Shown here piece after piece: positions 1-7,493 of a stretch of DNA of 43,871 bases; within the stretch, counting starts at the first letter, position 1; each line of letters opens with the position of its first letter. A program made the position numbers and the translations under genes. Origin of the DNA: Comamonadaceae bacterium (GTDB taxonomy: Bacteria; Pseudomonadota; Gammaproteobacteria; Burkholderiales; Burkholderiaceae_C); contig CANBWK010000013.1 of NCBI GenBank assembly GCA_947373105.1, positions 1-43,871 of the forward strand, read 5' to 3'. A model generated the notes under the pieces. That model did not search any database, was not told where the DNA came from, and was given only the letters and a program-made list of their open reading frames with translations.

Positions 1-1082
1 TCCACATAGGCGCGGGTGATCGGATACTCCATCATGTAGCCGTAACCGCCATACAGTTGCAGCAACTCGTCCAATGCTTTGCTGAGCTCTTCGGTCGAAA
101 ACAGCTTGGCAATGGCCGCTTCTTCAACGGTGAGTTTGCGCTTTAAATGCTCAGACAGATACTGGTCCACCATCATGCGCACAGCGGTGGTACGCACCTT
201 GATTTCAGCCAGTTTGAAGCGCGTGTTCTGAAAATCAAACAGAGGTTTGCCAAACACCACACGGTCTTTGGTGTAACGCACGGTCTCGTTGAGCATGGCT
301 TCCATCTTGGCAGCTGCACCCAGTGCAATCACCAAACGCTCTTGCGCCAGCTCTTGCATCAGGTAGGCAAAGCCTTTGTTTTCTTCGCCCAAAACGTTGG
401 CCACGGGCACGCGCACATCGTCAAAAAACAATTCGGCAGTGTCGGCTGCTTCTTGGCCCATCTTGTCGAGCTTGCGGCCTTTGCGAAAGCCGGTTCGGTC
501 GGCCTCCACCAGAATCAGGGATACCCCCTTGGCCCCCAACTCGGGTTCGGTCTTGGCAACCACAATCACCAAGTCGCAATTCAAACCGTTTGAGATGAAG
601 GTCTTGGCCCCGTTGATGACGTACTCATTGCCATCGCGCAGCGCGGTGGTTCGGATGGCTTTGAGGTCACTTCCCGCACCGGGCTCGCTCATGGCAATGG
701 CCAGCATGACTTCGCCAGTGGCACAGCGCGGCAACCATTTTTTCTTTTGCTCGGGCGTGCCCAAACGCGCAATGTACGGAGCCACCACGTCGGAATGCAA
801 ACCAAAGCCCAAACCGCTCACGCCCGAGCGGGCGATCTCTTCCACAATCACAGCCGCATGGCCGAAGTCGCCCCCCGCCCCGCCCCATTCGGGATCGAGG
901 GTGGTGCACAGCAAGCCTTCGCGGCCCGCCTTGAGCCAGGTTTCGCGGTCGACGCGGCCGTCTTTGTCCCATTGGGCCTGCCGTGGTTTGCATTCGCGCT
1001 CCAAAAAGCGCCGTATGGTCTCACGCAACATTTCGTGGTCTTCACGAAACACGCTGCGGGGAAAGGTCAATACGGTGTCCAT
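1..1082 (-). CDS. Acyl-CoA dehydrogenase, partial (C-terminus beyond window)
   Basis: FAD-dependent acyl-CoA dehydrogenase that introduces the alpha-beta double bond into an acyl-CoA and passes electrons to ETF. About 360 residues are visible from MDTVLTFPRSVFRED onward; the family is about 385 long, so roughly the last 25 residues, including the region that normally carries the catalytic Glu, lie outside. Visible hallmarks are the FAD/substrate signature MAMSEPGAGSDLKA, the central NGAKTFISNG strand, and the helical C-terminal domain ending in YGGYGYMMEYPITRAYVD. The start ATG follows AGGGG at a normal distance. It is the last visible gene of a minus-strand unit with two MaoC-fold hydratases and a thiolase, so it probably acts on the same pathway. 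Substrate is not readable from sequence. Confidence 0.93.
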   Translation of the reverse strand, partial: MDTVLTFPRSVFREDHEMLRETIRRFLERECKPRQAQWDKDGRVDRETWLKAGREGLLCTTLDPEWGGAGGDFGHAAVIVEEIARSGVSGLGFGLHSDVVAPYIARLGTPEQKKKWLPRCATGEVMLAIAMSEPGAGSDLKAIRTTALRDGNEYVINGAKTFISNGLNCDLVIVVAKTEPELGAKGVSLILVEADRTGFRKGRKLDKMGQEAADTAELFFDDVRVPVANVLGEENKGFAYLMQELAQERLVIALGAAAKMEAMLNETVRYTKDRVVFGKPLFDFQNTRFKLAEIKVRTTAVRMMVDQYLSEHLKRKLTVEEAAIAKLFSTEELSKALDELLQLYGGYGYMMEYPITRAYV

Positions 1083-1160
1083 GTTAAAGCCCCTGTGAAG
1101 CTGCAGAAACCAGGGCGACTTTGCCTTGAAGTTTGAGTGTCATGCAATGCTCTAGATTAT

Positions 1161-1583
1161 TCAGGCCAACGCGATGACTGCGTCGCCCGAGAGTTTGACT
1201 TGACCTTCGGCGTTGGCCGTGGTCAACGAAAGGCGAACGCGCTGCTCGCCTGCGTGTTCGAATTTGTCGGTCACTTCACCGCTGCAGGTGATGACTTCGC
1301 CGATTTGCGTCATTGACGCAAAGCGCACGTTGTATTCGCGGATAGCGGTTTGCGGCACCCAGTTGGTCAGCAGTCGGCCCAACCAGGCCATGGACAACAT
1401 GCCATGCGCGATCACATCCGGCAGGCCGGTAGTGCGCACAAAATCAGTGTCCACGTGAATCGGATTGTGGTCACCCGAAGCACCGCAGTACAAAGCCAAG
1501 TTCAAGCGCGAAACAGGCGGCAGTGCCAGCACGGGGACGGTGTCACCGACCTTGACATCAGCCCAGGGTTTCAAAGAAGTCAT
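1161..1583 (-). CDS. MaoC-like (R)-specific enoyl-CoA hydratase
   Basis: A 140-residue single hot-dog-domain hydratase of the MaoC family, which adds water to trans-2-enoyl-CoA. The hydratase-2 motif is visible at about residues 36-45 (SGDHNPIHVD), carrying the expected catalytic Asp and His, followed by the conserved HGMLSMAWLG helix. It lies 10 bp downstream of a second MaoC-fold gene, and the two may form a heteromer as in actinobacterial ChsH1/ChsH2-type hydratases, which is inference from adjacency. The acyl-CoA dehydrogenase follows 78 bp later on the same strand. No signal peptide or membrane segment is seen. Confidence 0.88.
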   Translation of the reverse strand: MTSLKPWADVKVGDTVPVLALPPVSRLNLALYCGASGDHNPIHVDTDFVRTTGLPDVIAHGMLSMAWLGRLLTNWVPQTAIREYNVRFASMTQIGEVITCSGEVTDKFEHAGEQRVRLSLTTANAEGQVKLSGDAVIALA

Positions 1584-1593
1584 ACCTCAGTCC

Positions 1594-2037
1594 TTAACTG
1601 TTACGCAACACCGAAACCGTGCGCAGTTGCGCCACCGATTCACCACGTTGGTTGGTCACGATTGTTTTGCGCACCACAAATTCGAGTGCGCCATTTTTCT
1701 TGTCATAGATGTCTTCGACGCGTTGCTCAAAGGTCAGCACGTCACCGGCATAAGCCATGCGCTCATAAACAAAGCCTTGCTCACCGTGCAGCAAGCGGCG
1801 GTAGTCCATGCCCAGGAGGTTGCGAATAGCGGCCGGATCGGGCGCTTCCATCTCTAAGCAAAACAAGAATGTGGGCGGCACCGGCAAGGCCGGGTGACCC
1901 GCCGCATGGGCTGCTTCGTCATCGGTGTAAACCGGGTCGGTCTGACCCGTGGCCTTGGCAAAGAATTTCAGGCGGCTCTTTTCAACCAGGACCTCGAAGG
2001 CGGGTTCTACATGGCCAATGTATTTGTGATCAATCAT
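1594..2037 (-). CDS. MaoC N-terminal-type (FAS1-like) dehydratase domain protein
   Basis: A 147-residue hot-dog-fold protein of the MaoC N-terminal dehydratase type, starting MIDHKYIGHVEPAFEVLVEK. The segment with FAKATGQTDPVYTDDEAA and PPTFLFCLEM resembles the non-catalytic or half-site partner in two-component hydratases. The frame stays open upstream, but ATG at 2037 is preferred because it lies 2 bp after the thiolase stop (translational coupling) and matches the family's usual beginning. With the next MaoC gene it probably makes one enoyl-CoA hydratase, by analogy with heteromeric MaoC pairs. No DHNPIH motif is present here, which supports a structural-partner role. Confidence 0.8.
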   Translation of the reverse strand: MIDHKYIGHVEPAFEVLVEKSRLKFFAKATGQTDPVYTDDEAAHAAGHPALPVPPTFLFCLEMEAPDPAAIRNLLGMDYRRLLHGEQGFVYERMAYAGDVLTFEQRVEDIYDKKNGALEFVVRKTIVTNQRGESVAQLRTVSVLRNS

Positions 2038-2039
2038 GG

Positions 2040-3233
2040 TCAGACTTTTTGATACAGCGTGACCACGCAGGCACCGCCCAAACCCAGGTTGTGCTGCAAG
2101 GCCAATCGTGCGCCTTCGACCTGGCGCTGCTCGGCCTTGCCGCGCAGCTGCGACACCAGCTCGTAGCACTGCGCCAGCCCTGTGGCCCCCAGCGGGTGGC
2201 CCTTAGACAGCAGGCCGCCCGAGGGGTTGGTGACAATGCGACCGCCGTAGGTGTTGTCACCGTCGACAATGAATTTTTCGGCGGTGCCTTCGGGCGTGAG
2301 GCCCAGGCCTTCGTAGGTGATGAGTTCGTTGGCGGTGAAGCAATCGTGCAGCTCCACCACATCGAGGTCTTCGGGGCCGATGCCTGCGGCTTCGTAAACT
2401 TGTTTGGCGGCGTTGGCCGTCATGTCGTAACCGACCACGCGGCGCATGTCGTCGCTGTCAAAGGTGCTGGGGGTGTCGGTGGTCATGGCCTGTGCGGCAA
2501 TGACCACGCTGGCATCCAGCTTGTGCTTTTTGGCAAAGTCGGCTGAACAGACGATGGCCGCCGCCGCGCCGCAAGTGGGCGGGCAGCACTGGAATCGTGT
2601 CAAGGGACCAAACACAGTGGGCGAAGCCATGACCTCTTCGAGCGTCAAAGTCTGACGAAACACCGCCAGCGGATTGCGCGCTGCATGCTGACGGGCCTTA
2701 ACCGAGATGCGGCCAAACGTGTCAGGCCGGATGCCGTATTGCTTGATGTAGTCGTTGCCTGCGCCGCCAAAAAACTGCGCAGCACGCGGCGCTTGTGGCT
2801 CGTAGCCTTGGTGGGCCGACATCGCATCGGCAAAACGCGCCATGGGCGAAGGCCGGTCGTCATAAGCACCTTTGAGTGCGCCGGGCACCATTTGCTCAAA
2901 ACCCAAAGCGATGGCGCATTCAACCACGCCACTTTCGACCGCTTGACGGGCCAGAAACAAGGCGCTGGAACCGGTCGAGCAGTTGTTATTGACGTTAAAA
3001 ACCGGAATGCCGGTCATGCCCACGCCGTAGATGGCGGCTTGCCCGGCGGTCGAGTCGCCGTAGACATAGCCCACATAGGCCTGTTGTACCAGGCCATAGG
3101 CGATGCCGGCATCGTCCAAGGCCAATTGCGCCGCTCGGGCGCCCATGGTGTTGTAGGACTCACTGGCCCCGGGTTTAGTGAAGGGGATCATGCCCACGCC
3201 GACGACGTGAACTGCGCGCTTGCTAACGGCCAT
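2040..3233 (-). CDS. Thiolase, SCP-x/lipid-transfer-protein type
   Basis: A 397-residue thiolase-superfamily enzyme that cleaves a 3-oxoacyl-CoA (or carries out a retro-aldol/condensation reaction) with CoA. The nucleophilic Cys sits in NNNCSTGSSALFLARQAV. The catalytic His region is VELHDCFTANELITYEG, followed by the GGLLSKGHPLGATGLAQ C-terminal motif. HDCF rather than the GGGN-type motif places it in the SCP-x/Ltp group. The start at 3233 is chosen because AAGGAG precedes it by 7 nt; a longer in-frame extension (to 3332) has no such site. It is the first gene of the minus-strand unit with two MaoC-fold genes and an acyl-CoA dehydrogenase. SCP-x thiolases often need a DUF35 Zn-ribbon partner; none is visible here. 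Confidence 0.9.
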   Translation of the reverse strand: MAVSKRAVHVVGVGMIPFTKPGASESYNTMGARAAQLALDDAGIAYGLVQQAYVGYVYGDSTAGQAAIYGVGMTGIPVFNVNNNCSTGSSALFLARQAVESGVVECAIALGFEQMVPGALKGAYDDRPSPMARFADAMSAHQGYEPQAPRAAQFFGGAGNDYIKQYGIRPDTFGRISVKARQHAARNPLAVFRQTLTLEEVMASPTVFGPLTRFQCCPPTCGAAAAIVCSADFAKKHKLDASVVIAAQAMTTDTPSTFDSDDMRRVVGYDMTANAAKQVYEAAGIGPEDLDVVELHDCFTANELITYEGLGLTPEGTAEKFIVDGDNTYGGRIVTNPSGGLLSKGHPLGATGLAQCYELVSQLRGKAEQRQVEGARLALQHNLGLGGACVVTLYQKV

Positions 3234-3680
3234 GCCAGCTCCTTGAAAAGTTTCGATACGGACAAAGTATCGAACGGGAACAGGGCTTGACCAATCGCCA
3301 ATCAACTCAAAATGATTGGCAGAAAATGACATTGCGGCAGGATGTGTCGCCCCGGCTACAGGTTCATGTAGCTCGGTGCCTTCAGGTCCGACACGTGTGG
3401 GTCAGTGCGGAACGTCACTGAAGATGCCGTCCTTCTGGTCGGCCTGAATCAAAAGCGGCTGTTTGACTTGAGGTGCTTAGTGACTCAAATGTCGCGTTAG
3501 GAGCCGTTCGCCGCCAATTTGTCAGCATCCGGTTTCGGCCACAAGCGGACGATGCTGTTGTGGTATCAACCCGTGCTCAGGCCCAAAGCGGTCATCCAGG
3601 GGGCGCGGGTCCGTCAATTGACATCTCTCTAATTTGGCAGAGGCTTCCATTTATGTACAAGTACTGATACAATCAAGGCG
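3234..3680. other. Gene-free spacer between thiolase and toxin-antitoxin genes
   Basis: No convincing gene is seen in these 447 bp on either strand; the open frames are short, lack ribosome-binding sites and show no family resemblance. The left part carries the thiolase ribosome-binding site and presumably its promoter. The right part contains a segment (3564-3627) loosely resembling one at 7973-8035, and the promoter/palindrome of the toxin-antitoxin pair at the far right. Confidence 0.6.
3645..3673 (+). promoter_or_regulatory. Candidate promoter of the toxin-antitoxin pair with overlapping palindrome
   Basis: A near-consensus -10 box TACAAT (3668-3673) lies only 7 bp before the toxin ATG, with a weak -35 candidate TTCCAT (3645-3650) at 17 bp. 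An 18-bp imperfect palindrome TGTACAAGTACTGATACA (3654-3671; 7 of 9 base pairs symmetric, centre AGTACT) covers the spacer and -10. This is the position expected for an antitoxin operator. Transcription starting about 7 nt after the -10 would give an almost leaderless mRNA. Confidence 0.45.
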
Positions 3681-4037
3681 ATGTCTGTACCAAGAAATAA
3701 ACCCATTGACTGGATCGGGTCATCGTTCAAAGACCTGTGCAATGACGAGATTTTTCCCGAAGATGCGCGGCGGGCCGCTGGATATCAACTACGTAAAGTA
3801 CAGCGTGGCGACGACCCAGATGACTGGAAGCCTTTTGATGATGTGGGAGCGGGTACAAAAGAGATCCGCATCAAACAAACGGACGGTGCCTTTCGAATGA
3901 TGTACGTGGCCAAATTTGAAGATGCCATTTACGTCCTCCACTGCTTCAAAAAGAAAACACAAAAGACCAGTCAAAAGGACAAGGATTTGTCCACCCAACG
4001 TTACAAAGACATGATGTTGACCAGGAGTAAAAAATGA
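3681..4037 (+). CDS. HigB/RelE-like toxin, phage-derived Gp49-like (DUF891) family
   Basis: A 118-residue basic protein resembling the Gp49-like/HigB toxins, which are ribosome-dependent or free mRNA endonucleases of the RelE fold. The recognisable core is the pattern DVGAGTKEIRIKQ, then FRMMYVAKFEDAIYVLHCFKKKTQKT, typical of the beta-hairpin with Arg/Lys-rich catalytic face, followed by a charged tail. The stop overlaps the antitoxin start in ATGA (4034-4037), and toxin-first order is typical of higBA-like loci. The ATG at 3681 has no spaced Shine-Dalgarno sequence and sits right after a -10 box, so translation may be leaderless. Toxicity is inferred from family only. Confidence 0.82.
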   Translation: MSVPRNKPIDWIGSSFKDLCNDEIFPEDARRAAGYQLRKVQRGDDPDDWKPFDDVGAGTKEIRIKQTDGAFRMMYVAKFEDAIYVLHCFKKKTQKTSQKDKDLSTQRYKDMMLTRSKK

Positions 4038-4369
4038 GCACCAAAAAAATAATTACCCACCGCACCCCTGCGGATGGCAATATCTTTGCGGATCTTGGCT
4101 TCGCGCCAGAAGAGGCTCAGAGGCTACTGGCTGAAGCTGACATGGCCATAGATCAAAAGCGAGAGCTCAAACAAACATTGATGACTGAAATTGTGGACTG
4201 GATCGATACACACAATCTCAAGCAAGCACAGGCTGCAGAGATTCTGGGTATTACTCGTCCTCGTGTGTCCGATGTCGTCAATCAGAAAACACCCAAGTTC
4301 ACTGTCGACTCTTTGGTTGACATGGTTTTGCGCACTGGTAAGCACGTTCAGCTTTCGGTCCAATCTTAG
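4034..4369 (+). CDS. HigA-like Xre-family antitoxin
   Basis: A 111-residue protein with a C-terminal helix-turn-helix of the Xre/HTH_37 type: LKQAQAAEILGITRPRVSDVVN at about residues 58-79, which fits the Q-A-A-x-L-G-I-x-R-x-x-V-S pattern. The N-terminal half (FADLGFAPEEAQRLLAEADMAID) matches the leader of antitoxins paired with Gp49-like toxins. It presumably neutralises the upstream toxin by direct binding and represses the pair through the 18-bp palindrome at 3654-3671. It overlaps the toxin by 4 bp (ATGA), which favours coupled translation. Confidence 0.85.
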   Translation: MSTKKIITHRTPADGNIFADLGFAPEEAQRLLAEADMAIDQKRELKQTLMTEIVDWIDTHNLKQAQAAEILGITRPRVSDVVNQKTPKFTVDSLVDMVLRTGKHVQLSVQS

Positions 4370-4512
4370 AAGCTAATGGTGGCGCAACTTAAAGGCATCT
4401 GAAATCAAGCATTCGACAAGTTAATTAAAAAATTATTCAACTTTTTTGAGAGCAGCACAACCTTTGGCATGTCGAATAGACCGTCATATTCCGAAAAAGA
4501 AAGTTGTTAAAG

Positions 4513-4542
4513 TTAGCAAAATTTAAGAGTTACAAATATACT
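4513..4542 (+). promoter_or_regulatory. Candidate sigma-70 promoter for the SPFH-like gene
   Basis: TTAGCA (4513-4518) and TATACT (4537-4542) are separated by 18 bp in an AT-rich 214-bp spacer (4370-4583). This gives a leader of roughly 35 nt before the ATG at 4584. Assignment is by consensus match only. Confidence 0.4.
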
Positions 4543-4583
4543 AATCGTTGAGCTGTTTAACGAATTTCAATAAGGCAATCGTT

Positions 4584-5063
4584 ATGGGACTAATTCGAGC
4601 AGCAATGGGTGCCATCGCCGGCACATTGGCAGACCAATGGATAGATTTTTTATCTGTTCCCTTAAACATTGGGCAGACAGCAGCACTTTTTCCTGCCGTG
4701 CCTGTAGGCACCAATGCAGGCCGAGGTTCGAATACGAAAGGCTCGCAGGCAATTCTGACCAACGGCTCCAGAATAGTTGTTCCTGAAGGGTATGGGCTTC
4801 TTCTTTTCCAGGAGGGTGCGCTCACCGCTTTTGTGGATGTACCAGGTGCTTACGTTTGGGACTCGGACGATGTAAACTCTCAGTCGATCTTCGCTGGTGA
4901 TAAGTGGACCACTTCGTTGTTAAGCCAATCATGGGAACGTTTCAAGTATGGAGGCCGTCCGGGCGGACAGCAACTCGCGCTGTTTGTGAGTTTGAAAGAG
5001 CTTCCAAATAACAAATTCGGGACTCAATCGCCCATTTATTGGGACGATGCCCTTTTCTCATGA
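4584..5063 (+). CDS. Short SPFH/Band-7 (YdjI-like, 'virion core') protein, probably truncated
   Basis: A 159-residue protein whose start MGLIRAAMGAIAGTLADQW matches the conserved N-terminus of YdjI-like SPFH proteins. It is followed by the family's GSNTKGSQAILTNGSRIVVP, EGYGLLLFQEGALTAFVDVP and QSIFAGD segments. Family members, as I recall, usually run past 300 residues with the rest of the SPFH domain and often a C-terminal zinc ribbon. This one ends at IYWDDALFS and lacks all of that, and neither other forward frame downstream restores an obvious SPFH continuation. ATG 4584 is chosen over the in-frame upstream ATG at 4548 because of family alignment and the AAGG 8 nt upstream. It may be a remnant or a naturally short form. 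Confidence 0.6.
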   Translation: MGLIRAAMGAIAGTLADQWIDFLSVPLNIGQTAALFPAVPVGTNAGRGSNTKGSQAILTNGSRIVVPEGYGLLLFQEGALTAFVDVPGAYVWDSDDVNSQSIFAGDKWTTSLLSQSWERFKYGGRPGGQQLALFVSLKELPNNKFGTQSPIYWDDALFS

Positions 5064-5206
5064 CCGGTCGTTGGAACTGATGTGTTGGAGGGCTATTAAA
5101 TTGCAGTTGAAGCGCAGTACAAAAAATATGGGCACTAGGGTAATTACCAAATATAAAGATTATATAAAGTAATTATTATCAAAACTTCTTCAACAAGGAG
5201 CTTTGA

Positions 5207-6976
5207 ATGCAGAAACACTTTGTACATTCCCACATAGGGCTGCCGGCAGCCTTGTCTGCCACACTCGTGTTGTTAGCCGGTTGCGGTGGAGACAATTATC
5301 AACAACTATCCGAAGCCATCCCGGCCAGCTTTTCCGGTGATTGCGCCACCCTGGCCACTTCCATCTCCGGCTTGAAGGGAACCGTCATCACGGGTTCCAG
5401 CACAGTAGCTGCAGGTTTGTTATCCAACATCATGACCCCCGAGCATTGCTTGGTCACTGGGAAAATGAACGAACGGGTCAGCAGTGTCGATGGGCAACCC
5501 TACTTCATTGGATTTCAGGTGCGTTTGCCCAAAAGCTGGAACGGCCGATTTTTCTACCAAGCCAACGGTGGCACCGATGGCGCTGTATCGACAGCTGCGG
5601 GTGCATTGGGCGGGGGGCCGATTACTTCAGCACTGGCCAAGGGCTTTGCGGTCTTGAGCTCTGATGCGGGCCATCAGTCCCAAACCACGCCTTTCTTTGG
5701 CCTTGACCCCCAAGCCCGTATCGACTATGGCTACAACGCTGTAGGCCAGTTGACACCCATGGCCAAAGATTTGATCAAGTCGGTTTATGGCAAGGCACCG
5801 GACCGTTCGTATTTGGGCGGATGCTCCAACGGAGGGCGTCATGCTTTGGTAGCCGCCAGCCGCTATGGCGATTTGTATGACGGCATTTTGGGCGGCGCAC
5901 CCGGCTACAACCTGCCAAAGGCGGCTGTGGCACAACTGTGGGGCGTACAACAATACGCTACCGTGTCAACAGCCACCAAGGCAACTGACACCACTGCTTC
6001 AGGTACGGTGGTGACACTGCCAACGCCACTGCCAGATGTGTCCACCGCCTTCACTGCGGCAGAAAGAACGATGATCGCCTCAAAGATCATAGATAAATGC
6101 GATGCACTCGACGGAGCCACCGACAATTGGGTGGGTAACGTAGCAGCTTGTCAAAAGACCTTCAATGTGGCCACGGACATCCCTAGTTGTAGCGGCGCTC
6201 GCGATGGTACTTGCTTGACTGGCACTCAAAAAACCGTGCTCGCCAATGTACACAGCGGCGCAAAAAACTCGGCTGGTACTGCGCTGTACAACAGTTTTCC
6301 ATTTGACACCGGAATTTCCTCCTCGGGTTGGGCCAGCTGGAAGTTTGTCAGCTCTACAGGTGTAGGCCGCGACCCCGGTGCAACGGCCTTCATTTTCACC
6401 AGCCCGCCCAAAACCGACACGGTCAATTTCTTGGGGCTGCCCTACGCCATGGGTTTCAACTTTGATGTCGATGCGCCGAAGATCTTTGCTACATCTGGCG
6501 TCTATGCAGAGTCCGCAATGTCCTTCATGGCACCTCAGGATCCGAGCAACTTGTCCAAAATGTTGAATCGTGGTGCCAAGTTGATGGTTTACCACGGCAC
6601 ATCGGACCCTGTGTTTTCTTTCAATGACACAGTGTCATGGTGGGAGAGTGTCAAGAACGTCTTTGGCAGCAACACCGACCGATTCGTTAAACTGTACCCC
6701 ATCCCCGCCATGTCGCATTGTTCGGGTGGACCCACGACTGATCAATTTGACATGATCGACCCCTTGGTCAATTGGGTGGAAAAAGGCATTGCACCGAATT
6801 CAGTGATAGCCAAAGCCCGTGGTGTAGGCACCAACACCATTGCCGCTTTGATCAATGCCGAAGTGCCAACGAATTGGGCGGCTGACCGTTCACGCCCGCT
6901 GTGTCCCTATCCTGCTGTGGCGACTTACAACGGATCTGGTGACGTGAATCAGGCGGCCAACTTCACTTGCAAATGA
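5207..6976 (+). CDS. Secreted tannase/feruloyl esterase-family lipoprotein
   Basis: A 589-residue alpha/beta-hydrolase of the tannase/feruloyl esterase family (which also includes MHETase), hydrolysing aromatic esters outside the cytoplasm. A lipoprotein signal ends in the lipobox LLAGC (Cys26). The CS-D-HC signature is complete: Cys206-Ser207 in GGCSNGGRH, Asp467 in GTSDPVFSF and His504-Cys505 in MSHCSGG; the two Cys are expected to form the family's disulfide that joins Ser and His. A likely Ca-binding loop is visible at about 297-315 (DKCDALDGATDNWVGN). AAGGAG lies 7 nt before the ATG. It stands alone, with a bidirectional terminator shared with marR. The released acid could feed the aromatic-acid genes in this region, which is inference. 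Confidence 0.93.
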   Translation: MQKHFVHSHIGLPAALSATLVLLAGCGGDNYQQLSEAIPASFSGDCATLATSISGLKGTVITGSSTVAAGLLSNIMTPEHCLVTGKMNERVSSVDGQPYFIGFQVRLPKSWNGRFFYQANGGTDGAVSTAAGALGGGPITSALAKGFAVLSSDAGHQSQTTPFFGLDPQARIDYGYNAVGQLTPMAKDLIKSVYGKAPDRSYLGGCSNGGRHALVAASRYGDLYDGILGGAPGYNLPKAAVAQLWGVQQYATVSTATKATDTTASGTVVTLPTPLPDVSTAFTAAERTMIASKIIDKCDALDGATDNWVGNVAACQKTFNVATDIPSCSGARDGTCLTGTQKTVLANVHSGAKNSAGTALYNSFPFDTGISSSGWASWKFVSSTGVGRDPGATAFIFTSPPKTDTVNFLGLPYAMGFNFDVDAPKIFATSGVYAESAMSFMAPQDPSNLSKMLNRGAKLMVYHGTSDPVFSFNDTVSWWESVKNVFGSNTDRFVKLYPIPAMSHCSGGPTTDQFDMIDPLVNWVEKGIAPNSVIAKARGVGTNTIAALINAEVPTNWAADRSRPLCPYPAVATYNGSGDVNQAANFTCK

Positions 6977-6991
6977 AGCGCTTGAATTCAT

Positions 6992-7017
6992 AAAAAAGAG
7001 GCCGAGGCCTCTTTTTT
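6992..7017. terminator. Bidirectional rho-independent terminator
   Basis: A perfect 12-bp inverted repeat AAAAAAGAGGCC / GGCCTCTTTTTT with a 2-nt loop gives a GC-rich stem flanked by an A-run on one side and a T-run on the other. It can terminate the esterase gene on the plus strand and the MarR gene on the minus strand. Its last base overlaps the marR stop codon. Confidence 0.9.
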
Positions 7018-7493
7018 CATGTCTTGCGGTGGTGTGCAATTTTACGTAGCAACTCGAGCAAGATCTGCTTTTCCGCCGGAGTCAAATGCTTCCATATATT
7101 GTCTTCCATCGACAGGCTCACAGACTTCAATTTTTGGGCCAAAGCCAGACCGGTTTTGCTCAACCGAACCAATTGCATTCGCCGATCATGCTCACTTTGA
7201 ATCCGAGTGAGCAACTCCCGTTTTTCAAGCCGATCCAAAATCAGAGTCAAGTTGGGCGCAACAATATTGAGGACCGTACTTAAACGCTTGGGTGTGAGCT
7301 CCACATTGGCCTGAAGCAAAGTCAAAATCGTAAACTCGAGCTTGTTGATCTTGAAGACGTCCTGGATGTGGCTTTTGAATGTATGGTCCGCAGGAATGCT
7401 GGCCTGTGCCAAGTGATAACCCAAAAGGCTCACTAAGCTGCCGTGTTCCATGTGACCTGGCAGAGCGGGTTCCGTGACTGTTTTAGTTGGCAT
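7017..7493 (-). CDS. MarR-family transcriptional regulator
   Basis: A 158-residue winged-helix regulator of the MarR family. The recognition helix region is LTPKRLSTVLNIVAPNLTLILDRLEKREL, and the wing carries the family signature HDRRMQLVRLSKTGLAL (DxR motif). MarR proteins usually repress nearby genes and are relieved by aromatic ligands. The convergent esterase and the 650-bp region upstream are candidate targets. ATG at 7493 has no clear ribosome-binding site; Met15 (MEHGSL) preceded by AGGT is an alternative start. A perfect AACAATTGTT palindrome lies 157 bp upstream of the start (7650-7659). Confidence 0.88.
   Translation of the reverse strand: MPTKTVTEPALPGHMEHGSLVSLLGYHLAQASIPADHTFKSHIQDVFKINKLEFTILTLLQANVELTPKRLSTVLNIVAPNLTLILDRLEKRELLTRIQSEHDRRMQLVRLSKTGLALAQKLKSVSLSMEDNIWKHLTPAEKQILLELLRKIAHHRKT

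Noticed and set aside
3473..3667. A 64-codon plus-strand open frame in the spacer before the toxin gene
   Set aside because: No ribosome-binding site, no recognisable family, and it runs across the toxin-antitoxin promoter and palindrome.
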